DNA of 6,673 nt from Nitrococcus sp. (GTDB lineage: Bacteria > Pseudomonadota > Gammaproteobacteria > Nitrococcales > Nitrococcaceae). Made by a program: the position numbers and the translations under genes. The notes beneath the pieces are model-generated. The model saw nothing but the letters and a program-made list of their open reading frames with translations. It searched no databases and was not told the origin of the DNA. Numbering within the stretch: position 1 is the first letter of the stretch; every line of letters starts with the position of its first letter. The stretch spans positions 1 through 6,673 of the forward strand of contig JAKDMK010000127.1 in assembly GCA_030452365.1 (NCBI GenBank), in the 5' to 3' direction. Positions 1 through 6,377 of the stretch are shown piece after piece.

Positions 1-119
1 TAGTTGATCTCGGCGCACCGCCAGGTCCGCACACCCGGGATCGGCGTCAGAACATCGCGCAGTATGTTGGTGCCCGAGCGAGGGGCGCCGATGATGACCA
101 GGGGCTGGTAGTTGCTCAT
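1..119 (-). CDS. Sulfotransferase, N-terminal fragment (runs off left edge)
   Basis: This is the first 39 codons of a gene that continues beyond base 1. The start is the ATG at 119-117. Residues 8-20 read VIIGAPRSGTNIL: a hydrophobic beta strand followed by the PRSGT loop, which in PAPS-dependent sulfotransferases binds the 5'-phosphosulfate of the cofactor. The downstream residues (LRDVLTPIPGVRTW, then AEINY) also resemble a bacterial sulfotransferase family with Asn after the PRSGT loop. The family moves a sulfate group from PAPS to a hydroxyl or amino group of a sugar or other small acceptor, in the cytoplasm. The acceptor cannot be told from this fragment; the glycan locus suggests a sugar. 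No strong Shine-Dalgarno is visible: a GGAAG lies about 14 bases upstream. A 280-base gap separates it from the preceding gene, so it may have its own promoter. Family call is firm, substrate is inference. Confidence 0.85.
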   Translation of the reverse strand, partial: MSNYQPLVIIGAPRSGTNILRDVLTPIPGVRTWRCAEIN

Positions 120-200
120 GGGGAAGGTCTACTTCCGAGAGCAAAGTAACGCGAGACCAAGCCCCTCCGACCACGGTCAACGCTTGCGTGCACGTAGTCC

Positions 201-215
201 ACGTGTGCTACACGT
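201..215. repeat. Short palindrome ACGTGT-GCT-ACACGT
   Basis: Two exact 6-base arms flank a 3-base spacer. An 8-base perfect palindrome, CGTGCACG, lies just before it at 187-194. The site is 82-96 bases upstream of the sulfotransferase start. That geometry would suit an operator for a dimeric regulator, but no promoter or known operator consensus anchors it, so the role is open. Confidence 0.35.
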
Positions 216-270
216 TTCGCGTGGAACCGGGAGGCCTGCAGTCATGAAGCATAACATTACGCTATCGCTG

Positions 271-297
271 CCAGCCATTTACCGCCGCAATGGCTGG
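271..297. repeat. Perfect inverted repeat, 9-base arms, 9-base loop
   Basis: CCAGCCATT (271-279) and AATGGCTGG (289-297) are exact reverse complements around the loop TACCGCCGC. The RNA from either strand would form a 9-bp stem. It lies about 100 bases after the stop of the WbpL-type gene in transcription order. Neither strand has a run of T after the stem, so it is not a classical intrinsic terminator. It could be a 3'-end-stabilising hairpin, an attenuator-like structure or a protein-binding site. Confidence 0.6.
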
Positions 298-399
298 GCT
301 GATACATCTACGGCTCTCACGCCATCTGCAACATCGCCCGCCACTGCTCCGTTCACGGTGACCATTACATTCTTGCCGCTGTATCACTGCCGCGCCAGG

Positions 400-1443
400 T
401 TACCGATCATCTGGCAGCCCGGCACCGACCCACCAGCCCGTCAGCACGAGCGGCAAATAGGCTAGCAGCGCAATAAACAACGCCGTTGAGGGCAGACTGG
501 CGGCTGCCCATGCCAGAGGCGCGAGCCAAAACATGTTGACGGCGGCAACGCCGACGGTGACGGGCCAGTGCCGTCCAGCGCGGCGACTAAGCCTCTGGTA
601 GGCATGCGAGCGATGCGCTTGGTACCAGCGCTCGCCGCGGGCCATCCGCCGCAGCAACGTCATAGTCGCATCCGTGATAAAGACTGCGAGTAAAATGAGC
701 CAGCACCAGAGGTTCATGCCGGGTTGGTTGCTAATCACCAAAGCCATAACGCCCATCAATGCCCCGAGAAAACCGCTCGCCGCATCACCCATAAAGATCC
801 TGGCAGGCGGCCAATTCCACACCAAGAAACCGGCAACCGCCGCGGCGATTAGCGGCAGCTCGATTGGGAGATCTCGCCCCTGGACGAGCAGCACCCCCAT
901 TGCGCCTAATAGCACGCTAAGCGCCTCGACCGCCGCTATGCCGTCAATCCCGTCCATGAAATTGTAGAGGTTGACTAGCCAAACCACTCCGATCCCGGCC
1001 AGCACGGCGCCCGCTAGCCCCAGCTTTATCGCCCCACCCCACCACGGCACCGCAGGCACATTGCCTAGGGAATACAGAATCAACGCCGCCGCCAATGCAT
1101 GCACGGCAAAACGCCACCTAGCCGGCACATCCGCATGGTCATCCCAATATCCGATCGCGGTGATAGCTGTCAGCCCGAACAGGGCGAGAGGCGGTATTAA
1201 TGAGGGTTGCTGAGTCAGTAATGGCGTAAATGCAACCCCAGCCATTACAACAACGACAATAGAGAGACCACCGCCTCGCGGCGTTGGCCGCTCATGGGAA
1301 CTTCGCGCATTCGGCACGTCGAGTAAATTCACCCGCAGCGCATAATGCCGCAGGGTGTAAGTGATGGCGGCACTCAGCACGAAAGCCAAAGCCAACAATA
1401 TCAATAACAGCATCCGAGATGATCTTATCGGCCGACGTGACAT
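400..1443 (-). CDS. WbpL/WecA-type undecaprenyl-phosphate sugar-1-phosphate transferase
   Basis: This is a polytopic inner-membrane enzyme of the MraY/WecA superfamily. It transfers an N-acetylamino-sugar 1-phosphate from a UDP-sugar to undecaprenyl phosphate, the first step of building a glycan repeat unit. With the chosen ATG at 1443 it has 347 residues, normal for the family, and many hydrophobic segments. Visible motifs are SSH-x3-PTPRGGG (48-59), WDDH (100-103, the Asp-Asp motif linked to Mg2+), NLYNFMDGIDGIA (158-170), IFMGDAASGFLG (217-228) and the basic loop with HRSHAYQRL (277-285). The motif set and length favour the WbpL branch over WecA itself. The frame is open back to a GTG at 1566, but the extra 41 residues do not look like this family. 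ATG 1443 is preceded by GAAGG, whereas ATG 1413 has no ribosome site. The paired SDR gene upstream probably makes its substrate. A broken homologue lies between the two. Family call is confident; the exact sugar is unknown. Confidence 0.93.
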   Translation of the reverse strand: MSRRPIRSSRMLLLILLALAFVLSAAITYTLRHYALRVNLLDVPNARSSHERPTPRGGGLSIVVVVMAGVAFTPLLTQQPSLIPPLALFGLTAITAIGYWDDHADVPARWRFAVHALAAALILYSLGNVPAVPWWGGAIKLGLAGAVLAGIGVVWLVNLYNFMDGIDGIAAVEALSVLLGAMGVLLVQGRDLPIELPLIAAAVAGFLVWNWPPARIFMGDAASGFLGALMGVMALVISNQPGMNLWCWLILLAVFITDATMTLLRRMARGERWYQAHRSHAYQRLSRRAGRHWPVTVGVAAVNMFWLAPLAWAAASLPSTALFIALLAYLPLVLTGWWVGAGLPDDR

Positions 1444-1452
1444 CCCGCCTTC
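1444..1452 (-). promoter_or_regulatory. Ribosome binding site deciding the start at 1443
   Basis: The minus strand reads GAAGGCGGG directly before ATG 1443. GAAGG gives a Shine-Dalgarno match with a short 4-base spacing. This favours the 347-residue start over the longer GTG frame at 1566 and the internal ATG at 1413. Confidence 0.45.
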
Positions 1453-1672
1453 ACGGATTTGCGATATTCCGACGCATGGCGCCGCAGAATCTATCTTGGC
1501 TCCGAATTCGAGTGGACACACCAAACCTGGTTTTGTGTTAGGGGCTCCAAGGTAACCCGGCCCCACCTGTGAAATCTTGATTCGCTCGTTGCCATCAGAG
1601 CGTCGCTCCCAGTGCCGCGCACTTGAGATTCCAAAAATAACACTCCACTATCAGTCACATAGAAATAAATCA

Positions 1673-1694
1673 CTCCAGGAACTCTCCAGGAACT
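1673..1694. repeat. Perfect tandem repeat, 2 x 11 bases
   Basis: CTCCAGGAACT occurs twice head to tail without a mismatch (1673-1683 and 1684-1694). It sits a few bases beyond the point (about 1698) where the relic transferase stops matching its family. A short tandem duplication there fits slippage or end-joining at a deletion junction, although chance duplication is possible. Confidence 0.75.
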
Positions 1695-1697
1695 TCC

Positions 1698-2147
1698 GTT
1701 TAATACCCGGACGGCAAACGCTACCGCCAAGGCCAGCCTCCACCAACCGGCAGCAAGCTCAAAGCCAGGCATCGGCAGAAGCAGCAGGCCACTGAGCGCC
1801 GTCACCAGAAGAATCGCTGCCTCAACGTGAATCAGTAGTCGCCAGCGCGCTGCCAACCAGAAGGCTAAAGAACAAGGCTTCGGACAGTACCGCCAGGATC
1901 CGAAGCAGCAGAAGGCCGGCTGTCACGGTCAGAACGGTAGCTACCCCACCTCCACGTGGTGTGGGTAAGGTATGGGAGCTGCGCAGTCGATGGGGACATC
2001 CAACATGGCCTTGCGGATGGCGTACTCACGCATGGGCCCAGTGAGTATTGCCGAGCGCGAAAACACCCCGCAGCAGATAAGAAATTCGCTCAACACCGGA
2101 TCAAGCAGAACAACGTGTCGACCAAGCCTATAAGATCAGCATAGCAT
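1698..2147 (-). pseudogene. Relic of a second WbpL-type transferase
   Basis: Pieces of a WbpL-family protein lie here in family order but in shifting frames. Piece 1 (about 2063-1992) reads SRSAILTGPMREYAIRKAML then DVP, matching the N-terminal membrane segment and LDVP motif. The frame then breaks at 1991-1981, where about 2 bases appear inserted. Piece 2 (1980-1852) reads SSHTLPTPRGGGVAT and on through a hydrophobic helix to LLVG, then hits a TGA at 1824-1822. Piece 3 (1853-1698) reads AARWRLLIHVEAAILL through GWWRLALAVAFAV to VLN. Between pieces 2 and 3 the WDDH segment is missing. After VLN the NFMDGIDG motif and the whole C-terminal half are gone. It starts at the stop of the SDR gene (TGATG overlap at 2149-2145; another ATG at 2142), as an active wbpL would. 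The relic differs from the intact downstream copy, so it is not a recent duplicate of it. No function is expected. Confidence 0.85.
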
Positions 2148-3112
2148 CATGCACTATTGGTCCTCAGGAATGCCTTCGCCGTATCCCTCAGCGCATCGTC
2201 GACACGAACCGGCGGGGTCCAACTTAGGCGCTCTTGGGTTGCCGTCATATCAACCTGCAGCGAACCACACAGCCGCGCCACCTCCGTGCCGAAACCGGCA
2301 AGCCTGCCCGCGCCTAACAGCAACCTTTCCGGGGTTGGGATCAACCTGGCCCGTCGTCCCATCGCCGCCGCAAGCCGCCGCACCAACTCCGGCGTCGACA
2401 GATCCTCTCCGTCGGAAACCAGGAACGTGCCACCGGCAGCCGCAGGGTGACCCACACAGCACACAATCAAATCCACCAGATTGTCTAGCGCGACAAAGCT
2501 GCGCCGATTATCCACCGAGGCCAGCGGCAGAGGCACGCCCCGCGCCACAAGGCTCATCAGCCGGGCCATATTACCCGGATTGGCCGGTCCATAAACTAAC
2601 GGAGGGCGAATAATGCACCAATCGGTCTTTAGTTTTCCTAACGCCTCCCGTACTTCACTCTCTGCCAGATACTTGCTCCTGCCGTAATCGTCCTGCGGTT
2701 CACAAAGTGTCGTCTCGGACAGTGGAACATCGCTCTGAGATCGAATCGCGCCCACCGAGCTTACGAAGATGAGGCGCTGCACGGATGATGACTCATTACA
2801 TGCCTTCGCCAATTGACGCGTACCCTGCACGTTAACCGCGTGGAACTCTGGCCAACGTCCTTGCCCTTTGCGTCCGAGTTGGTGTGCAAGCGCTGCAAGA
2901 TGTACAACGACATCCACACCTGCCAGCGCCTCCAACCATTCCGTGCACGGGCCGATGGACGTAACTGCCCGCCATTCCACCGCCGGCACATCCGGCGGGT
3001 GGACACGACCACGGTGGATCGCAACGACACGGAACCCTGCGTCGCGCAATCGAAGAACAAGGCTCGCTCCCACAAACCCTGTGGCACCTGTAACCAGCAC
3101 TCTTTCAATCAC
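2147..3112 (-). CDS. NAD(P)-dependent sugar-nucleotide epimerase/4-reductase (WbpV-like SDR)
   Basis: This is a 321-residue extended short-chain dehydrogenase, a full-length size for the family. The N-terminal Rossmann motif GATGFVG (9-15) binds the dinucleotide. HLAA (71-74) is the usual third-strand signature. SS (118-119) with Y143-x3-K147 in DDYGRSK form the catalytic set. RPPLVYGP (169-176) and RRSFVALDNLVDLI (203-216) are typical of the sugar-nucleotide end. It should act on a UDP-linked amino sugar in the cytoplasm. Its position directly before a WbpL-type gene (now the relic) is the wbpV-wbpL order of Pseudomonas O-antigen loci. WbpV/WreQ enzymes reduce the 4-keto sugar to UDP-QuiNAc, so that activity is plausible. 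A 4-epimerase is the alternative, and sequence alone does not decide. The start is the GTG at 3112, since an in-frame TGA lies just upstream. The ribosome site is weak. The gene follows the GT4 gene after 148 bases. Confidence 0.9.
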   Translation of the reverse strand: MIERVLVTGATGFVGASLVLRLRDAGFRVVAIHRGRVHPPDVPAVEWRAVTSIGPCTEWLEALAGVDVVVHLAALAHQLGRKGQGRWPEFHAVNVQGTRQLAKACNESSSVQRLIFVSSVGAIRSQSDVPLSETTLCEPQDDYGRSKYLAESEVREALGKLKTDWCIIRPPLVYGPANPGNMARLMSLVARGVPLPLASVDNRRSFVALDNLVDLIVCCVGHPAAAGGTFLVSDGEDLSTPELVRRLAAAMGRRARLIPTPERLLLGAGRLAGFGTEVARLCGSLQVDMTATQERLSWTPPVRVDDALRDTAKAFLRTNSA

Positions 3113-3260
3113 ACTTCGTCATCATTCTTGCCTAAGTTGTCGGATAGCTGGCACTTGGGCGTTACTCCGGCAGTGCGCAGTCCAGAATCGTATTCTATAC
3201 CCAACCATCTTTTAATCGGAGCAGCGCCGATGATGCCGGTAGCTCATGTGATCCGAATCT
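3113..3260. other. Intergenic gap before the SDR gene
   Basis: No gene is visible. On the minus strand there is a small hairpin (ATCGG, 7-base loop, CCGAT, near 3215-3231) soon after the GT4 stop, and an A+T-rich TATAGAAT further on that could act as a -10 box. Its -35 region is poor, so I do not call a promoter. Cotranscription of the GT4 and SDR genes remains likely. Confidence 0.4.
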
Positions 3261-4514
3261 TCAGGGCGTGCCGACCTCCTGCTCGCCCGCTCTCTGACCC
3301 GCTGCTGCTGCAAGCACCATCAACGTATTCGCTGCTTGATTTTCCCGAGAGAATAGAGGTGCCAAAGCAATCCCGTTTTCCTCAAATCGCCTTCGCATCC
3401 TATGGTTCGATCGCAGACGTTTGAGTGCCGCCGCGAGCAACTCAGGAGAATCCGGTGGAACAACAATCCCCACGTCGCACTCTTCAACGATACGGCTCCC
3501 CTCCCCTTCAGGCCCAACATACGCAATAGCCTTGCCGCACGCCATCGATTCGAATATTTTTGAAGGGATAACTGTTGAAAAAATCGGGTCGTTCTTTAGA
3601 TGCACAAGGGAGACGTCGCAAACACTCCAAAACCTCGGCATTTCTTCCTTTGGTTGCCTTGGAACAAAAACTACATTATCGAGCCTCCTGTCTATAGCCA
3701 TCCGCACCAATTTATCCTTGGCAGCGCCAACACCAACGAAAAGAAAAGTGATTTGTTCCTCCTTGAGCAATTCCGCTACCTCAACAACATTTTCAAGGCC
3801 TTGCGAAAGTCCAAGCGTACCGAGAAACCCGACAACGAAGAAATCTGCGATAGTTAACTCTTGGACTAGAGTAAGGTCCTTATTTTTTTGTGGACCAAAC
3901 AGACCAAGGTTCGCACCATTTATCACGACGTCTATCTTATCCTCCGGTATGCCGCGCCGAACAAGGTCTTTTTTAAAGTAAGGAGTAAACGCAATCACTC
4001 GCGTAGATCTTCGGTAAAGCCAAACCTCCAAGCGCTCCAGGAATCTATATATTTTCCCCCTTCCAAGGTTGGTAACAGCCGAGATCGCAGCAGGCCAGAG
4101 ATCTCTTATCTCGAAGACATGCGGCACACACCTGACCAGCGACGAAAGAACACCACCGAGAGGCACAAACAAATGAGGCGACGTCGAAATGATAACGTCC
4201 GCTTTTTTTTCAAAAAGCGAGTTCACAAAAGAAGAAACTGCATACGAAGCATAGTCCAGTATGCGCCTCACAGTTCCTTCGTTTTTTGTGATATATGTCT
4301 TTACCCGAACTACCCGAATTCCCTCCATGTATTCGACATGCCGCCATACGTTTTTATATCCCTTATAGACTTCGCCTTCTGGGAAGTTTGGCGCTGCGCA
4401 TATAACTGTAACGTCATGCCCATTATCAACCCAAATTTTCGCCCTTTCATAAACGTGAGCGGCCGGAGCACTCGGTTCCGGCTTAAAGTGGTCAGAAAAG
4501 AACAGAATTCGCAT
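3261..4514 (-). CDS. GT4-family glycosyltransferase (WbuB/WcaI-like)
   Basis: This is a 417-residue retaining GT-B glycosyltransferase. The N-terminal acceptor domain opens with MRILFFSDHFKPEPSAPAAH, the WbuB-type start with a Pro-rich loop after strand 1, and continues with NGHDVTVICAAPNFP (31-45) and FEIRDLWPAAI (134-144). The C-terminal donor domain begins near VVGFLGTLGLSQGLENV (227-243) and holds FLFVGVG (258-264) and PSKIFESMACGKAI (317-330), then GEGSRIVEE (337-345), the region that contacts the nucleotide sugar in family GT4. It probably adds an amino sugar to the lipid-linked repeat unit on the cytoplasmic side of the membrane. Donor and linkage cannot be read from the sequence. The start is ATG 4514; the nearest GGAG is 14 bases upstream, rather far. 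The gene is A+T-richer than its neighbours over most of its length, while its last ~25 codons return to high G+C, which suggests transfer or recombination. Neighbours are the heparinase-like gene and the SDR gene. Confidence 0.92.
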   Translation of the reverse strand: MRILFFSDHFKPEPSAPAAHVYERAKIWVDNGHDVTVICAAPNFPEGEVYKGYKNVWRHVEYMEGIRVVRVKTYITKNEGTVRRILDYASYAVSSFVNSLFEKKADVIISTSPHLFVPLGGVLSSLVRCVPHVFEIRDLWPAAISAVTNLGRGKIYRFLERLEVWLYRRSTRVIAFTPYFKKDLVRRGIPEDKIDVVINGANLGLFGPQKNKDLTLVQELTIADFFVVGFLGTLGLSQGLENVVEVAELLKEEQITFLFVGVGAAKDKLVRMAIDRRLDNVVFVPRQPKEEMPRFWSVCDVSLVHLKNDPIFSTVIPSKIFESMACGKAIAYVGPEGEGSRIVEECDVGIVVPPDSPELLAAALKRLRSNHRMRRRFEENGIALAPLFSRENQAANTLMVLAAAAGQRAGEQEVGTP

Positions 4515-4658
4515 AATATAATAGCCAGCTCCAGGAATACATCCAAAAATTACTTAAAATTTGAGCTGCGCTGTCACCTATTACAAGCAACGACCCATCA
4601 CGATAATGTTTTGTCAATCCGGCACGTATTGCGTTGTCACAAGGTGTTGAATTGAATA
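4515..4658. other. A+T-rich intergenic gap before the GT4 gene
   Basis: This gap lies between the heparinase-like stop and the GT4 start. The minus strand contains a consensus -35 hexamer, TTGACA (4617-4612), but no -10-like hexamer follows at 16-18 bases, so a promoter is not claimed. The composition is A+T-rich like the GT4 gene, so the gap appears to belong to the same foreign-looking block. Confidence 0.45.
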
Positions 4659-6377
4659 TCAGAAAGCCAATGTGCTGACAAGCGAAACCGGGAGATCCCC
4701 GTGGTAACGAAATGCTACGCAGTGCGTCGACTGACTCAGTCCAAACTCCGGATGATATGTCCCCGCTTCAACCGCCACGTGGTCCGCACCCTCAATTGTC
4801 ATTACCAAAGAACGCTCCACACCCCGATCCAGGATACGGAGCAATACACGGCACGACGTTTCTGATGACTCCATATCCACGACCTCCACGGCCGGGTGCA
4901 AATGCCACGTGCCTTCAATCAAATGGTTATGCTTGCTGGTGATAGAGTCACGGATCTCCAGCTCCCTGCGTCGCAGGCATACGGTTCGTCCGTGCTTCGG
5001 TTTACCACACAGCCGCAGATAACCATCGTGCCAGGCGGAAACTGCCGCCCCCGCAGGGTCAATCTCGACATCGTGCACGTAGGCGCGTCTTGCCACACGA
5101 AACCCGGCCCATACCTCCGATGAGTCCTCCCGATCTATCCTTATGGTGCTATGCGCCGCCGTTCCGCGCTGGCGCTGACGCTCAGCACCAGTTCCATAGA
5201 TCGACGTACCAGAATTCACTAACACACGCTGCGTCCCAACGGAAACCTCGACGCTTAGCGTGTCAGCGTGGGCATGTCCTGGTAGGTAGTCAGGCCCAAC
5301 CTTGCCAACGTCGAAAAAGGCGACCACATGATCTCGTTGTAATCTCACATACCCAGAGTGCGGCAACAGCACAACCGGCCGATCATCGACGAACTTCGGT
5401 ACACGTATCCCGAGACGTACCGCGTAAGCGCAGAGCTCCGAAAGCGTCGGCGCCACGCCTAGGGCGGCATCATTAAAGAACGAGATGTCGCCATCAGGAT
5501 GTACCATGGCTATCGCCCAATCGAGCATGCGTTCGGTGGCTTTGGCCCACTCGGGAGGTTCCATCTGTCCGTACACTCGTACGACATTGATCACGTCCAT
5601 CACATCCTCCAAGACGACGTGATGGTACATAGGGCTAAGCTCGAAATTCCCCCCATCCGGAAGCACCTGTTCCGGCAGCTCCCGACCCAGAAGCTTCAGT
5701 CCGAGACTGAACCACTGTTCAGCCTCACCGCCCTCAAAGAGCAATCCCGCGAAAACTAGGGCCTTGGCATTGGCGAAAAGATGATTGCCCGGTAGATGGT
5801 GCTCAAGGCGCTTGGATAACCAGCGCGTTTGCACCGCGAGGCTCTGGCTTGCGGAACCCGGCAGCAAATTACCCGCAAGTACCCACTTTGTCCAGTTCAC
5901 GATGCGCAAGGACGAGGGATACGGCTCCCAGCCCACCCCGCGTCCCGCCTCGTTCTCCTCGATCCACCGCTCAATCAATTCCCGATGCCAATGCGTCCGC
6001 TTCTCCGCCTCAACGGCATTAAGATCGTCAAAATAGTGGAGGTTGTAGAGCCAGAGTTTGTCACACTTACTGTCCGTCCATACCATCGCCGATTCCAGGT
6101 CCGCCTCGTGATTGAGAAACCGGAAACGCCACGGCCACATCAGGGTCTGCGGTCTACTGATTGGCGCCACCCATGGGCCAGTGACAACGCGCTGATTCAA
6201 AGCAGGCCGCCAATCAGGTCGCGGGCGGTATAATCGAAACCAGACCCGCCAGATAATCTGCCGCCACCGAAGATGGCGCACGGTGTGTGCTACCCTGAAT
6301 ACACGAGTGACAGGGGAAAGCGCACGCATACGCTGCAACCCATAGACGTGAGATCTCAGTTCAGGGTTCCTACTCAA
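4659..6377 (-). CDS. Heparinase II/III-family protein (putative polysaccharide lyase)
   Basis: This 572-residue protein has the two-part build of the heparinase II/III family. An N-terminal segment with RHLRWRQIIWRVWFRLYRPRPDW (34-56, described here by its key residues) leads into an alpha toroid (about 100-310). There LYNLHYFDDLNA (110-121), GWEPYPSSLRIVNW (149-162), LPGNHLFANAKAL (195-207) and SPMYHHVVLEDVMD (248-261) stand out. A beta-sandwich domain (about 340-572) follows with LPGHAHADTLS (365-375), VNSGTSIYG (387-395) and AHSTIRID (408-415). By analogy with characterised lyases, Asn198/His199, Tyr251 and His368 or His370 are candidate active-site residues. Such lyases cleave uronate-containing chains by beta-elimination, and in glycan loci they are thought to process the cluster's own product. 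I see no clear signal peptide. The TTG start at 6377 overlaps the previous stop (TTGA) and has GAAGG 9 bases upstream; ATG 6329 is the alternative. Substrate is unknown. Confidence 0.9.
   Translation of the reverse strand: MSRNPELRSHVYGLQRMRALSPVTRVFRVAHTVRHLRWRQIIWRVWFRLYRPRPDWRPALNQRVVTGPWVAPISRPQTLMWPWRFRFLNHEADLESAMVWTDSKCDKLWLYNLHYFDDLNAVEAEKRTHWHRELIERWIEENEAGRGVGWEPYPSSLRIVNWTKWVLAGNLLPGSASQSLAVQTRWLSKRLEHHLPGNHLFANAKALVFAGLLFEGGEAEQWFSLGLKLLGRELPEQVLPDGGNFELSPMYHHVVLEDVMDVINVVRVYGQMEPPEWAKATERMLDWAIAMVHPDGDISFFNDAALGVAPTLSELCAYAVRLGIRVPKFVDDRPVVLLPHSGYVRLQRDHVVAFFDVGKVGPDYLPGHAHADTLSVEVSVGTQRVLVNSGTSIYGTGAERQRQRGTAAHSTIRIDREDSSEVWAGFRVARRAYVHDVEIDPAGAAVSAWHDGYLRLCGKPKHGRTVCLRRRELEIRDSITSKHNHLIEGTWHLHPAVEVVDMESSETSCRVLLRILDRGVERSLVMTIEGADHVAVEAGTYHPEFGLSQSTHCVAFRYHGDLPVSLVSTLAF

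Larger units (their letters stand above)
120..399. other. Intergenic gap with inverted repeats, no gene seen
   Basis: This gap lies between the stop of the WbpL-type gene and the start of the sulfotransferase gene. I see no credible coding sequence on either strand. It holds a perfect 9-base inverted repeat (271-297) and a cluster of short ACGT-containing palindromes (186-224). A TTGACC on the minus strand (180-175) resembles a -35 box but has no matching -10 at normal spacing, so no promoter is called. The gap is the most likely place for a terminator or a separate promoter for the sulfotransferase. Confidence 0.6.
1444..1697. other. Non-coding gap between the relic and the intact transferase gene
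   Basis: The frames here (on the minus strand, open in part from about 1697 to 1491) show no resemblance to the transferase family after the relic breaks off. One frame runs through without a stop, but its sequence is not hydrophobic and has no motif I recognise. The segment may be debris from the event that destroyed the relic, or the leader of the intact gene. No -10/-35 pair of acceptable quality was found. Confidence 0.5.

Noticed and set aside
175..180. TTGACC on the minus strand upstream of the sulfotransferase gene
   Set aside because: The bases at -10 spacing are G+C-rich (around GTCTCGCG), so this is an isolated partial match.
112..465. Plus-strand open frame of 117 codons in the left gap
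   Set aside because: It overlaps the starts and ends of two real minus-strand genes, and its product is low-complexity with no recognisable family.
1521..1541. Interrupted inverted repeat CACACCAAACC / GGTTTTGTG
   Set aside because: The arms meet with a one-base loop and contain a bulge, so a stable hairpin is unlikely; it is probably chance.
1444..1566. N-terminal extension of the intact transferase to GTG 1566
   Set aside because: The 41 added residues are not hydrophobic and do not resemble the family N-terminus, while ATG 1443 has a ribosome site and gives a normal length.
1491..1856. Minus-strand frame of 121 codons as a separate small gene
   Set aside because: Its first ~53 residues are a slice of a WbpL-type transferase without start region or catalytic motif, and the remainder matches nothing I know. 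It is better read as part of the relic.
2149..2613. Plus-strand frame of 154 codons
   Set aside because: It is the shadow of the SDR gene; the product is Pro-rich and Ser/Ala-rich with no motif.
4612..4617. Consensus TTGACA on the minus strand upstream of the GT4 gene
   Set aside because: No -10-like hexamer occurs at 16-18 bases, so a promoter cannot be supported from the sequence.
3888..4655. Long plus-strand open frame of 255 codons
   Set aside because: It lies opposite the clear GT4 gene and its upstream gap, is rich in Arg, Asn and His with no domain signature, and has no supporting context.
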